The notes under the pieces: generated by a model
Databases searched by the model: none
Seen by the model: the letters and a program-made list of their open reading frames with translations, nothing else
What the model was told of the DNA's origin: nothing
Origin: Streptomyces spororaveus
GTDB lineage: Bacteria; Actinomycetota; Actinomycetes; Streptomycetales; Streptomycetaceae
NCBI RefSeq assembly: GCF_016755875.1
Contig: NZ_BNED01000005.1
Span: 1,612,001-1,676,000, forward strand
Reading direction: 5' to 3'
DNA length: 64,000 bases
Made by a program: the position numbers and the translations under genes
In this document: positions 35,360-45,592 of the stretch, one piece after another
Position numbering within the stretch: the first letter of the stretch is position 1
How the letters are laid out: each line of letters starts with the position of its first letter

Positions 35360-36028
35360 ATGGCAGTCATTCACCGCACCACCATGTCGCCCGGCAAGCT
35401 CGAACTCCTCGCCGGCTGGCTGCCCCTGCGCCCCTGGTACCGGGGTGGCACGGGTGGCCCGCAGCTCTCCAAGGCCGGTGGCTTCCGGCTCGACGACCCC
35501 GAGGGTGAGGTGGGCATCGAGTTCATGGTGGTCACCGACAGCCGCGGGGACGAGCCGGTGACCTACCTGGTCCCGCTGACCTACCGCGGGGAACCGCTGG
35601 CGGAGGCCGGGGAGGGCCTGATCGGCACCTCCGAGCACGGGGTGCTGGGCCGCCGCTGGATCTACGACGGCGCGCACGACCCGGTCCTGGTCGAGCAGTT
35701 GCTGGCGCTGCTGGCGGGCCGTACGACGGCGCAGGACCAGAACGCGAGCGACGCCCCCGACCCGACGGTCGAGGTCCGCACGGAGGGGGCCGGGGTGCCG
35801 GCGGGCCTGACCGGAGCCGGGACCGTGACGGACACCGCCGACGCGAGCCTCGTCGCCGTGGGCCCGGTGACGCGGGAAGGGCCGGCGTCGGCCCTGACCG
35901 TCCACCGGGTGCTCCGTCCCGGTCCCGCTGCCGCCGGAGACGGCGTACCGGGGCGGGTCCTGGCCGGCTGGACCGACCCGGACGGCACGCCGCTGCACGG
36001 ACTGTTCGCGCACCTGACCGGGGCCTGA
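35360..36028 (+). CDS. Maltokinase N-terminal cap-like domain protein (CG0192-like)
   Basis: A 222-aa protein beginning MAVIHRTTMSPGKLELLAGWLP, with WYRGG, GGFRLDDPEGEVGIEFMVV and a run resembling the cap domain of actinobacterial maltokinases, but without any kinase domain. Family members are annotated only by this domain. It lies 10 bp downstream of the MerR gene and may be co-transcribed. The start could be TTG at 35351; ATG at 35360 is preferred because the family motif begins there. Role unknown. Confidence 0.8.
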   Translation: MAVIHRTTMSPGKLELLAGWLPLRPWYRGGTGGPQLSKAGGFRLDDPEGEVGIEFMVVTDSRGDEPVTYLVPLTYRGEPLAEAGEGLIGTSEHGVLGRRWIYDGAHDPVLVEQLLALLAGRTTAQDQNASDAPDPTVEVRTEGAGVPAGLTGAGTVTDTADASLVAVGPVTREGPASALTVHRVLRPGPAAAGDGVPGRVLAGWTDPDGTPLHGLFAHLTGA

Positions 36029-36035
36029 GACCTCA

Positions 36036-36069
36036 CCCCGGGCCCGCCCGCGCGCGGGCGGGCCCGGGG
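36036..36069. terminator. Bidirectional terminator between convergent genes
   Basis: A 34-bp perfect palindrome, all G and C (left arm CCCCGGGCCCGCCCGCG), between the stops of the convergent cap-domain and FadB-like genes. It folds equally well on either strand. Confidence 0.85.
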
Positions 36070-36078
36070 CTGTCGCGG

Positions 36079-38250
36079 TCAGTCCGCGTACGTCTCGCCG
36101 CGCTCGGCCTTCGCGATCAGCGAGGCCGGCGGGGTGAAGCGCTCGCCGTAGGCGTCGGCGAGCTCGCGGGCACGGGCCACGAAGCCGGGCAGGCCGCCCT
36201 CGTAGCCGTTGATGTACTGGATCACGCCGCCCGTCCAGGCCGGGAAGCCGATGCCCATGATGGAGCCGATGTTGGCGTCGGCGATCGAGGTGAGCACGCC
36301 CTCGTCGAGGCAGCGGACGGTGTCCAGGGCCTCGGAGAAGAGCATCCGCTCCTTCATGTCCTCGAACGGGATCTCGTAGCCCGGCTTGGCGAAGTGCTCG
36401 CGCAGGCCCGGCCAGATACGGGCGCGCTTGCCCGCCTCGTCGTACTCGTAGAAGCCCGCCCCGCCGCTGCGCCCGGGGCGCCCGAACTCGTCCACCATGC
36501 GGTCGATGACCGCGTCGGCGGGGTGCTCGGCCCAGGCCTTGCCCTGGGCCTCGAAGGCCTTGCGGGTCTCGTTGCGGATCTTGCGCGGCAGGGTGAGGGT
36601 GAGCTCGTCCATCAGGGAGAGCACCTTGGCCGGGTAGCCGGCCTGGGCGGCGGCCTGCTCGATCGAGGCGGGCTCGACGCCCTCGCCGATCATCGCGACG
36701 CCCTCGTTGATGAATTGGCCGATGACGCGCGAGGTGAAGAAGCCGCGCGAGTCGTTGACCACGATCGGGGTCTTGTTGATCTGCCGGACCAGGTCGAAGG
36801 CGCGCGCGATGGCCTCGTCACCGGTCCGCTCCCCCTTGATGATCTCCACCAGCGGCATCTTGTCGACGGGCGAGAAGAAGTGCAGTCCGATGAAGTCGAC
36901 CGGCCGCGACACCCCTTCGGCGAGGCCCGTGATGGGCAGCGTGGAGGTGTTGGAGCACAGCAGCGCGTCCGGCTCGATGACGTCCTGGATCTCCTGGAAC
37001 ACCTTGTGCTTGAGGGAGGTGTCCTCGAAGACGGCCTCGATGACGGCGTCGCAGCCCGCGAGGTCGGCCGCGTCGGCGGTCGGGGTGATCCGGGCGAGCA
37101 GCTCGGCGCGCTTGGCCTCGGTGGTCCGGCCGCGCGAGAGCGCCTTGTCGAGCAGCTTCTCGGAGTACGCCTTGCCCTTGGCGGCGGCCTCGGCGGTGAC
37201 GTCCTTCAGCACCACCTCGATGCCCGCGCGGGCACAGGAGTAGGCGATGCCCGCGCCCATCATGCCGGCGCCGAGGACGGCGACCTTGCGGACCTGCCGC
37301 GGCTCGATGCCTTGCGGGCGGCTGCGGCCCGCGTTGACGGCCTGGAGGTCGAAGAAGAACGCCTGGATCATGTTCTTGGCGGTCTGGCCGGTGACCAGCT
37401 CGGTGAAGTAGCGGGCCTCGATGGTCAGCGCGGTCTCGAAGTCCACCTGGGAGCCCTCGACGGCGCAGGCCAGGATGTTGCGCGGGGCCGGGTACGGGGC
37501 CCCGTTCAGCTGCTTCTTCAGGTTGGCCGGGAAGGCCGGGAGGTTGGCGGCGAACCGCGGGTTGGACGGCGTACCGCCCGGGATCTTGTAGCCGGGTACG
37601 TCCCAGGGCTGCTTCGACTCGGGGTTCGCGTCGATGAAGGCGCGGGCCTTGGCCAGCATCTCCTCGGGAGTGGCGGCCAGTTCGTGCACCAGGCCGTTGT
37701 CCAGGGCGCGCTGCGGGGTGTACTGGGTGCCCTGGAGCAGCACCTTGAGCAGCGCGTCGGCGATGCCCATCAGGCGCACGGTACGGGTGACACCGCCGCC
37801 GGCCGGGAGCAGGCCGAGGGTGACCTCGGGCAGGCCGATCTTGGAGCCGGGCGCGTCGAGGGCGATGCGGTGGTGGCAGGCGAGGGCGATCTCGTAACCG
37901 CCGCCGAGGGCGGCTCCGTTGACGGCGGCGACGACGGGCTTGCCGAGGGTCTCGATCCGGCGCAGGGAGCGCTTGATCTCGGTGCCGGTGTCGAAGGCGA
38001 TCTGCGCGTGCTCCGGACGGAGCCGGATCATGTCCTTGAGGTCGCCGCCCGCGAAGAAGGTCTTCTTGGCGGAGGTGAAGACGATGCCCCGGATGGAGTC
38101 CTTCTCGGCCTCGGCGCGGTCGGCGATCGCCGCGATGGAGTCCTTGAAGGCCTGGTTCATCGTGTTGGCGGACTGGTTGGGGTCGTCGAGGATCAGGGTG
38201 ACGACGCCGGTCTCGTCCTGTTCCCAGCGGATCGTGGTGGACTCGCTCAT
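36079..38250 (-). CDS. FadB/FadJ-like multifunctional enoyl-CoA hydratase / 3-hydroxyacyl-CoA dehydrogenase
   Basis: A 723-aa bifunctional beta-oxidation protein. The N-terminal crotonase domain has TFFAGGDLKDMIRL and VNGAALGGGYEIALACHHR. The central dehydrogenase has the NAD motif VLGAGMMGAGIAYSCARAG (about 330-348), SNTSTLPITGLA and GLHFFSPVDKMPLVEIIKG. The C-terminal dehydrogenase domain holds a second GG-rich fold. ATG at 38250 follows GAAAG; a GTG two codons upstream would overlap that site. It is the last gene of the operon with the thiolase 51 bp upstream. The two form the bacterial trifunctional complex in other species. Confidence 0.95.
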   Translation of the reverse strand: MSESTTIRWEQDETGVVTLILDDPNQSANTMNQAFKDSIAAIADRAEAEKDSIRGIVFTSAKKTFFAGGDLKDMIRLRPEHAQIAFDTGTEIKRSLRRIETLGKPVVAAVNGAALGGGYEIALACHHRIALDAPGSKIGLPEVTLGLLPAGGGVTRTVRLMGIADALLKVLLQGTQYTPQRALDNGLVHELAATPEEMLAKARAFIDANPESKQPWDVPGYKIPGGTPSNPRFAANLPAFPANLKKQLNGAPYPAPRNILACAVEGSQVDFETALTIEARYFTELVTGQTAKNMIQAFFFDLQAVNAGRSRPQGIEPRQVRKVAVLGAGMMGAGIAYSCARAGIEVVLKDVTAEAAAKGKAYSEKLLDKALSRGRTTEAKRAELLARITPTADAADLAGCDAVIEAVFEDTSLKHKVFQEIQDVIEPDALLCSNTSTLPITGLAEGVSRPVDFIGLHFFSPVDKMPLVEIIKGERTGDEAIARAFDLVRQINKTPIVVNDSRGFFTSRVIGQFINEGVAMIGEGVEPASIEQAAAQAGYPAKVLSLMDELTLTLPRKIRNETRKAFEAQGKAWAEHPADAVIDRMVDEFGRPGRSGGAGFYEYDEAGKRARIWPGLREHFAKPGYEIPFEDMKERMLFSEALDTVRCLDEGVLTSIADANIGSIMGIGFPAWTGGVIQYINGYEGGLPGFVARARELADAYGERFTPPASLIAKAERGETYAD

Positions 38251-38301
38251 GGTCACTGCTTTCGTTTCGGAAGGTCCGGTGGGCAGGGGGAACAGGACGG
38301 A

Positions 38302-39516
<1,215 letters not shown>

Positions 39517-39575
39517 TGGTCAAGCCTTTCGGAGGTGTCCAAGGGGAGGTGTCCAGAGGGGGGAGGAAGGGGAGT

Positions 39576-40718
39576 TCAGCCGAGCAGCGAACGGCCGATG
39601 ATCTCCTTCATGATCTCGGTCGTACCGCCGTAGATGGTCTGGATGCGGCCGTCGGTGAAGGCCCGGGCGACCCGGTATTCGGTCATGTAGCCGTAGCCTC
39701 TGTGGAGTTGCAGGCAGCGGTCGGCGACGCGCTTCTGCAGCTCGGTGGCCCACCACTTGGCCATGGAGGCGTGTACGTGGTCCAGTTCGCCGTTCGAGTG
39801 GTCCGTGATGCAGCGGTCGAGGAAGGTCCGGGTGACGGCCACCTCGGTGGCCATCTCCGCGATCTCGAACCGGATGTGCTGCAGCTTGGCCAGCGGCCGG
39901 CCGAAGGCCTCGCGCTCCTTCACGTACTGGGTGGTGATCTCCAGCAGGTGCTCGGCGGCGGCTATGCCGGCCATGGCGATGCCCATCCGCTCCTGCGCGA
40001 GGTTGGTCATCAGGTGGACGAAGGCGCCGTTCAGCTCGCCGAGCAGGTTCTCCTTCGGGACGCGTACGTCGTTGAAGAACAGCTCGGCGGTGTCCTGGGA
40101 CTTCTGGCCGATCTTGTCGAGGTTGCGGCCGCGTTCGAAGCCCTCCGTACCGCGCTCGACCACCAGCAGGGACAGGCCGTGCGCCCCGCCCTCGGGGGTG
40201 GTCTTCGCGACCACGATCACCAGGTCGGCGAGGATGCCGTTGGAGATGAAGGTCTTGGAGCCGTTCAGCACCCAGTGGTCGCCCCGGTCCTCGGCGGTGG
40301 TCCGGATCCCCTGGAGGTCGGAGCCCGCGCCCGGCTCGGTCATCGCGATGGCGGTGATGGTCTCGCCGGAGCAGAAGCCGGGCAGCCAGCGGCGCTTCTG
40401 CTCCTCGGTGGCGAGCGAGGTGAGGTAGGGCCCGATGATGTCGTTGTGCAGGCCGATGGCCAGGCCGGGGGCGCCCGCGCGGGTGAACTCCTCGGCGATC
40501 ACGGCGGCGTAGCGGAAGTCGGTGTTCCCGCCGCCGCCGTACTCCTCCGGGACGGCGAGGCCCAGCAGCCCCTGCCGGCCCGCGGCCCGCCAGGCCTCGC
40601 GGCTGACGATGCCGTCCTGCTCCCACTGCTCGTAGTGCGGCAGCACCTCCTTGCTGAGGAAGGTGCGTACGGTCTCTCGGAACGCCTCGTGGTCGGCGTC
40701 GAAGATGCGGCGTTGCAT
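39576..40718 (-). CDS. Acyl-CoA dehydrogenase
   Basis: A 380-aa FAD-dependent dehydrogenase for the first step of beta-oxidation. AMTEPGAGSDLQGIRTTA (about 131-148) and GSKTFISNG bind FAD and substrate. The C-terminal QTIYGGTTEIMKEIIGRSLL contains the catalytic Glu position used by short/medium-chain enzymes. YGEYMTEY-type residues are seen as RGYGYMTEY. The start ATG lies 8 bp after the stop of the upstream LLM gene. Chain length is not assigned. Confidence 0.94.
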   Translation of the reverse strand: MQRRIFDADHEAFRETVRTFLSKEVLPHYEQWEQDGIVSREAWRAAGRQGLLGLAVPEEYGGGGNTDFRYAAVIAEEFTRAGAPGLAIGLHNDIIGPYLTSLATEEQKRRWLPGFCSGETITAIAMTEPGAGSDLQGIRTTAEDRGDHWVLNGSKTFISNGILADLVIVVAKTTPEGGAHGLSLLVVERGTEGFERGRNLDKIGQKSQDTAELFFNDVRVPKENLLGELNGAFVHLMTNLAQERMGIAMAGIAAAEHLLEITTQYVKEREAFGRPLAKLQHIRFEIAEMATEVAVTRTFLDRCITDHSNGELDHVHASMAKWWATELQKRVADRCLQLHRGYGYMTEYRVARAFTDGRIQTIYGGTTEIMKEIIGRSLLG

Positions 40719-40726
40719 CGGGCCCC

Positions 40727-41752
40727 CTAGAGCCAGCTCTTGACGGTTTCGATCAGCTTGGCCGGGTCGGGGCCGACCGGGGTGACGTTGAGCATGGTGA
40801 CGCCCGCCTCGCGGAAGGCCTCGACGCGCTCGCGTACGTAGCCCTCGGGCCCGCACAGCGTCATCAGCTCGCAGAACTCGTCCGGGACGGCTGCGGCGGC
40901 GTCGCGCTTGCGCCCGGCGAGGTACAGCTCCTGGATCCGTCGGGCCTCTTCCTCATACCCGTAGGCGACGGCCAGGTCGTTGTAGAAGTTCTTGCCGACC
41001 GCGCCCATACCGCCGACGTACAGCGCGATCTGCGGGCGCGCGAGGTCCCGTACGGCGGCCGCGTCCGGGCCGATGGCGAGCAGGCCGCCCGCGACGGTCT
41101 GCAGCGGCCCGAGTTCCGGCGGCCGCTTGGCGGTCCCCTCGGCGAGCGGGCCGCCCCACACCGCGGCGGCCTTCTCCGGGATGAAGAGCGTGGGCAGCCA
41201 GCCGTCCGCGATCTCGGCGGTCATCCGGACGTTGGCGGGGCCGAGCGAGGCGATGTAGACGGGGATCGCGGGGCGGACCGGGCGGGTGAGGATCTTCAGC
41301 GGCTTGCCGAGCCCGGTGCCGCGCTCCGGCGGCAGCGGCATGTCGGTGATGCCGTGGTGGTCGATCGTCTCGCGGCGCCAGATGCACCGGCACAGCTCGA
41401 CCGTCTCGCGGGTCCGGCCGAGCGGTCTGTCGTACGGCATCCCGTGCCAGCCCTCGACGACCTGCGGGCCGGAGGCGCCGAGTCCGAGCAGCGCCCGGCC
41501 GCCCGAGAGCGCGTCCAGGCCGGCGGCGGTCTGGGCGATGAGGCCGGGGGTGCGCGAGTAGACGTTCAGGATGGCCGAGCCGATCTTCAGCCGCTCGGTG
41601 CGGGCGGCGAGATAGCCCATGATCGTCGGCGAGTCGAATCCCCAGGCCTCGGCCACCCATACGGCGTCGAGCCCGGCCGACTCCAGCGCGGCGGCCTGGT
41701 CGGCGGCCCGGCGCGGGTCACCGGCGTAGTCGAGCATCATGGACAGTTCCAT
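40727..41752 (-). CDS. LLM class (F420-type) oxidoreductase
   Basis: A 341-aa luciferase-like TIM-barrel protein. It starts MELSMMLDYAGDPRRAADQA, with VWVAEAWGFDSPTIMGYLAARTERLKIGSAI, GGRALLGLGASGPQVVEGWHG and PVYIASLGPANVRMTAEIADGWLP. These are typical of F420-dependent LLM enzymes, in which a Ser/Gly-rich loop holds the deazaflavin. It starts one base inside the stop of the CoA transferase gene (TGATG). Position in the operon suggests redox on a branched or unusual acyl-CoA. F420 use is inferred from family. Confidence 0.88.
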   Translation of the reverse strand: MELSMMLDYAGDPRRAADQAAALESAGLDAVWVAEAWGFDSPTIMGYLAARTERLKIGSAILNVYSRTPGLIAQTAAGLDALSGGRALLGLGASGPQVVEGWHGMPYDRPLGRTRETVELCRCIWRRETIDHHGITDMPLPPERGTGLGKPLKILTRPVRPAIPVYIASLGPANVRMTAEIADGWLPTLFIPEKAAAVWGGPLAEGTAKRPPELGPLQTVAGGLLAIGPDAAAVRDLARPQIALYVGGMGAVGKNFYNDLAVAYGYEEEARRIQELYLAGRKRDAAAAVPDEFCELMTLCGPEGYVRERVEAFREAGVTMLNVTPVGPDPAKLIETVKSWL

Positions 41753-42909
41753 CAGTTCTCCTTCTCCGTCCCGAGCAGGGCCGGTACGTCCCAGTCGGCC
41801 GCGACCGATCCGGCGTGCGCACCCGGCTGCGCCGGACCGGCGGTGAGGGCGCCCGGCGTCGCCGAGAAGCGCGGTGCGGGCGCGGGCTGGACGATGCCGC
41901 CGAAGTCGGTGAAGGTCCCGCGGGCGGCGAGGTGGGGGTGGTCCGGGGCCTCGCGCAGCGAGAGCACCGGCGCGACGCAGGCGTCGCTGCCCTCGAAGAC
42001 GGCCGTCCACTCCTCCCGCGTACGGGTCCTGAAGCGCGCGGCGACCGCCTCCCGCAGTTCGCCCCAGCGGGCCGGGTCCTTGCGGGCGGGGGCCCGGTCC
42101 TCGATGCCGAGGAGCTGCACGAAGGTGTCGTAGAACTGCTGCTCCAGCGCGCCGACCGCCATGTACAGGCCGTCGGAGGTCTCGTAGGTGCCGTAGAAGG
42201 GGCAGCCGCCGTCGAGGAGGTTGGCCCCGCGGCGGTCCTGCCAGCCGCCCGCCGCCATCATGCCGTGGATCATGGCGGTGAGGTGGGCGGTGCCGTCGAC
42301 GATGGCCGCGTCGACGACCTGGCCGGTGCCGGTGGCGCGGGCGTGGTGCAGGGCGGCGAGGACCCCGATGACCAGGTAGAGCGAGCCGCCCGCGTAGTCC
42401 CCGACCAGGTTGGCGGGCACGGCCGGCGGCTCTCCCGGCTTCCCGATCATGCCGAGGGCACCGGTGACGGCAATGTACGCGATGTCGTGCCCGGCGGTCT
42501 CGGCGAGCGGGCCGTCCTGGCCCCAGCCGGTCATCCGGCCGTAGACGAGCTTCGGATTGCGGGCGTGGCACGCGGCGGGTCCGACGCCGAGGCGCTCGGC
42601 GACCCCGGGGCGGAACCCCTCGACGAGTACGTCGGCCCGCTCGACCAGGTCCAGGACGCGGGCGGGCCCGTCGGCGGACTTGAGGTCGAGCAGGACGGAG
42701 CGTTTGCCGCGGTTGGTGATGTCGTAGGCCGGATCGACCGCGAGCCCGCCACCGCCGGGCCGGTCCACCCGTACGACGTCGGCTCCCAGGTCGGCGAGGA
42801 GCATGGCGGCGAACGGTCCGGGACCGATGCCCGCCAGTTCGACGACGCGCACCCCGGCGAGCGGGCCGGGCCCGCTCGCGTCCCGGTTCCCGTTCCCTGT
42901 CACTGCCAT
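41752..42909 (-). CDS. CaiB/BaiF CoA transferase, alpha-methylacyl-CoA racemase-like
   Basis: A 385-aa class III CoA-transferase-fold protein. LAGVRVVELAGIGPGPFAAMLLADLGADVVRV opens the protein. The active-site Asp is in NLVGDYAGGSLYLVIG (about 177), followed by GTGQVVDAAIVDGTAHL. Phrases such as CPFYGTYETSDG match alpha-methylacyl-CoA racemase better than formyl-CoA transferase. It would epimerise 2-methylacyl-CoAs so that the acyl-CoA dehydrogenase can act, fitting degradation of methyl-branched acids. ATG at 42909; first gene of the operon. Confidence 0.88.
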   Translation of the reverse strand: MAVTGNGNRDASGPGPLAGVRVVELAGIGPGPFAAMLLADLGADVVRVDRPGGGGLAVDPAYDITNRGKRSVLLDLKSADGPARVLDLVERADVLVEGFRPGVAERLGVGPAACHARNPKLVYGRMTGWGQDGPLAETAGHDIAYIAVTGALGMIGKPGEPPAVPANLVGDYAGGSLYLVIGVLAALHHARATGTGQVVDAAIVDGTAHLTAMIHGMMAAGGWQDRRGANLLDGGCPFYGTYETSDGLYMAVGALEQQFYDTFVQLLGIEDRAPARKDPARWGELREAVAARFRTRTREEWTAVFEGSDACVAPVLSLREAPDHPHLAARGTFTDFGGIVQPAPAPRFSATPGALTAGPAQPGAHAGSVAADWDVPALLGTEKEN

Positions 42910-43140
42910 CGGGCCCCCAGCGGCTCTGGTGTGCATGGTGTGCGTGGTGTGCGTGCTGTGCGGCTATGTGACACAACTGATGTAACACCAGTGATGCTAG
43001 GAACGTGTTCCATCGAGCACAAGCCCCCCGCGCCGGTGCCGGGGCGCTGTTCCGCCGGCCCGGCGCGCCGTACCCGCTCGCACCGACGGCCGGGCATCAC
43101 GCTAGCCTCGGCCACCGAAACCCCCTGGGAGGAGCCGTTC

Positions 43141-44340
43141 ATGAACGCAACTGTCCCGCACGACCGGCCGGAACGCGCCTATGACGTCGTACTGTTCGGC
43201 GCCACCGGGTTCGTGGGCGCGCTCACCGCCGAGTACCTCGCCGCGCACGCACCCGCCGGCTGCCGGTGGGCCCTCGCCGGCCGGGACACGGCGAAGCTGG
43301 AGCGGCTGCGCGAACGGCTGGCCGCGATCGATCCGGCGTGTGCGCGGCTGCCGCTGCTGCGGGCCGACGCCCAGGACCCCGCGGCCGTGCGCGAGCTGGC
43401 CGCGTCCACCCGGGTGCTGGCGACGACGGTGGGCCCGTACGTCTGGTACGGGGCGGAGCTGGTGGCCGCCTGCGCCGAGGCGGGCACCGACTACGTGGAC
43501 CTCACCGGCGAGCCGGAATTCGTGGACCGCATGTACGTCGAGCACGACGCCCGGGCCCGGGAGACCGGGGCGCGCATCGTGCACGCCTGCGGCTTCGACT
43601 CGATCCCGGCCGACCTCGGGGCGTACTTCACGGTCCGGCAGCTGCCGCACGGGGTCCCGCTGACGGTCGACGGGTTCATGCGGTCCAACGCCTTCTTCTC
43701 CGGCGGCACCCTGGCCTCCGCCCTGACCGCGCTGAGCCGCGGCCCCCAGACCCTGGCGGCCGCGCACGCCCGCAGGCTGCACGAACCCCGCCTGCTGGGG
43801 AGGCGGGCGCGCGGGCCGGTGGGAGCGCCGCGGTTCAGCCGGGAGACCGGGACCTGGGCGCTGCCGCTGCCCTCGCTGGACCCGCGGATCGTGGCCCGGT
43901 CGGCGGCCGCGCTGGAGCGCTACGGCCCGGACTTCCGCTACCGGCACTACGCCTCCGTCAAGCACCTGCCCGTCGCGGTGGGCGGTACGGCGGCGCTCGG
44001 CGCGACGGTGGCCCTGGCCCAGGTGCCGCCGGCCCGGCGGTGGCTGATGAACCGCTGGGAGCCGGGCCGGGGGCCGGACGCGGAACGCCGCGCGCGCAGC
44101 TGGTTCACCGTGCGGTTCGTGGGCGAGGGAGGCGGCCGGCGGGTGCTCACCGAGGTGGCGGGCGGCGACCCCGGCTACGGGGAGACGGCGAAGATGCTGG
44201 CCGAGTCGGCGCTCTGCCTGGCCCACGACGCCCTGCCGGAGGTATCCGGGCAGCTGACGACGGCCGTGGCGATGGGCGACGCCCTGATCGCCCGCCTCCA
44301 GAAGGCGGGGATCGGCTTCCGGGTGGCGGACGTCCGCTGA
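43141..44340 (+). CDS. Saccharopine dehydrogenase-like / trans-acting enoyl reductase family protein
   Basis: A 399-aa protein with a Rossmann N-terminus (VVLFGATGFVGALTAEYLA), then TTVGPYVWYGAELVAACAEAGTDYVDLTGE and HACGFDSIPADLG. These are typical of the family that includes mycobacterial trans-acting enoyl reductase, and not of true lysine saccharopine dehydrogenases. GGAGGAG eight bases upstream fixes the ATG. It is divergent from the AMACR operon and may act on related lipid intermediates. Substrate unknown. Confidence 0.85.
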   Translation: MNATVPHDRPERAYDVVLFGATGFVGALTAEYLAAHAPAGCRWALAGRDTAKLERLRERLAAIDPACARLPLLRADAQDPAAVRELAASTRVLATTVGPYVWYGAELVAACAEAGTDYVDLTGEPEFVDRMYVEHDARARETGARIVHACGFDSIPADLGAYFTVRQLPHGVPLTVDGFMRSNAFFSGGTLASALTALSRGPQTLAAAHARRLHEPRLLGRRARGPVGAPRFSRETGTWALPLPSLDPRIVARSAAALERYGPDFRYRHYASVKHLPVAVGGTAALGATVALAQVPPARRWLMNRWEPGRGPDAERRARSWFTVRFVGEGGGRRVLTEVAGGDPGYGETAKMLAESALCLAHDALPEVSGQLTTAVAMGDALIARLQKAGIGFRVADVR

Positions 44341-44347
44341 CGGGCGG

Positions 44348-44383
44348 GCCCGCCGACCGGGTGCGGCCCGCCGACCGGGTGCG
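44348..44383. repeat. Two perfect tandem copies of an 18-bp unit
   Basis: GCCCGCCGACCGGGTGCG occurs twice in a row just outside the stop of the endonuclease V gene, filling the 43-bp gap between convergent genes. Probably a slippage duplication. Confidence 0.9.
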
Positions 44384-45061
44384 TCAGGAGGCCTCGCGCA
44401 GCGCCCTGCGGCACAGGGAGTCGGCGTGGCGGGTGGTCTCGGGGATCCGGAAGCGGGGGCTCAGGGCCAGGGCGTGCGCGCAGGCGTTGTCCAGCGAGAC
44501 CCGGTGCCCGACGGAGACGTAGACCGGCTTGATCCCGTCCTGTGTGCGCAGCGCCCGCCCGACCTCGGCCCCGTCGGCAGCGAGCAGCGCGGCGGCGTCG
44601 CCCCGCCGGGTGCCCGGTTCCTCGTAGGTGAAGGTGAACGGGTTCTTCGCGACGCCGATGGCCGGGAGCCCGGTGACCACCCCGAGGTGGCAGGCGAGGC
44701 CGAAGCCGCGCGGGTGCGCGAGGCCGTAGCCGTCGCAGACGACGAGTCCGGGCCGGGCCTTGAGGGAGTCGAGGGCGGCCAGTACGGTCGGCAGCTCGCG
44801 GAAGGCGAGCAGCCCGGGCACGTAGGGGAAGCTGACGTGCCCGACGGCGGTGGCCTCCTCGACGACCTCCAGGGTGGCGGCGTCGAGCACCACGGCCGCG
44901 GCGGCGACCAGGTCGCGCGCGTCGTCGTAGGCGACGTCCACTCCCGCGACGAGGCCGCGGCCGGGTGGCGGGCCGGGCTCGGTGAGCACGACCTGATGGC
45001 GTAGTTCGTCCTGTATCGCCCGGGCTTCGGCCTCGTCGGCGGGGGTCTTCGCACTCGTCAT
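44384..45061 (-). CDS. nfi: Endonuclease V (deoxyinosine 3'-endonuclease)
   Basis: A 225-aa enzyme that nicks DNA one base 3' of hypoxanthine. GVDVAY (about 40), LVVCDGYGLAHPRGFGLACHLG (about 107-128), IGVAKNPF and YVSVGHRVSLDNA give all the metal-binding and inosine-pocket segments of the family; the metal Asp are in VDVAY and VCDGYG. Start ATG 26 bp from the divergent YciI gene. Monocistronic DNA repair gene. Confidence 0.95.
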   Translation of the reverse strand: MTSAKTPADEAEARAIQDELRHQVVLTEPGPPPGRGLVAGVDVAYDDARDLVAAAAVVLDAATLEVVEEATAVGHVSFPYVPGLLAFRELPTVLAALDSLKARPGLVVCDGYGLAHPRGFGLACHLGVVTGLPAIGVAKNPFTFTYEEPGTRRGDAAALLAADGAEVGRALRTQDGIKPVYVSVGHRVSLDNACAHALALSPRFRIPETTRHADSLCRRALREAS

Positions 45062-45087
45062 GATGGAGCGAGAGTAGCCTGACGATC

Positions 45088-45387
45088 ATGTTCGTCATGG
45101 AGCTCACCTACACCGCCCCCGTCGAGTCCGTCGAAGAGCAGATGGACGCTCACATCGCCTGGCTGGACGGTTACTACGCCGCCGGTGTCTTCCTCGCGTC
45201 GGGGCGCAAGGTCCCGCGCGACGGGGGCGTGATCCTGGCCGGCGGGGTGTCCCGGGCCGAGATCGAGCGGATCGCGTCCGAGGACCCCTTCTCGGTGGCG
45301 GGTGTCTGCGACTACACCATCACGGAGTTCATCGCCACGAAGACGTCGGCGGACCTGTCGACGGTGCGGGAGAACCCGGCCGCGTAG
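45088..45387 (+). CDS. YciI family protein
   Basis: A 99-aa protein of the YCII fold (ferredoxin-like). FVMELTYTAPVESVEEQMDAHIAWLDGYYAAG has the conserved His-Asp pair (HIAWLD), and GVFLASGRKVPRDGGVILAGG is typical. Family members include dioxygenase-like enzymes and proteins with unknown roles. Divergent from nfi with 26 bp between the starts. Confidence 0.88.
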   Translation: MFVMELTYTAPVESVEEQMDAHIAWLDGYYAAGVFLASGRKVPRDGGVILAGGVSRAEIERIASEDPFSVAGVCDYTITEFIATKTSADLSTVRENPAA

Positions 45388-45520
45388 CCGCTGCGGGTCC
45401 GGCGCCGCGCGTCGGCCGGCCGGCCCTCGGCCCGACCGGGCCGACCTGGTCGGCCTGTTCTGCCCGGTCGTCCGTCCGACCCGCTTGCCTGTTCGTCCGC
45501 TCGTCCCGTCGTCCCGTCGT

Positions 45521-45568
45521 CCGTTCAGCCGTTCAGCCGTTCAGCCGTTCAGCCGTTCAGCCGTTCAG
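45521..45568. repeat. Six tandem copies of an 8-bp unit
   Basis: CCGTTCAG repeated six times without error, in the 205-bp gap upstream of the GNAT gene, 25 bp before its start. The stretch just before it (45503-45520) is a looser run of CGTCCCGT. The copy number could vary by slippage and alter the 5' leader of the downstream gene. Confidence 0.95.
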
Positions 45569-45592
45569 CCGCGCCTGCCCGCCGGAGTGATC

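Noticed and set aside
45302..45592. In-frame upstream extension of the GNAT through the CCGTTCAG repeats
   Set aside because: Overlaps the YciI coding end, has no ribosome site, and the GNAT has a good GGAG at its own ATG.
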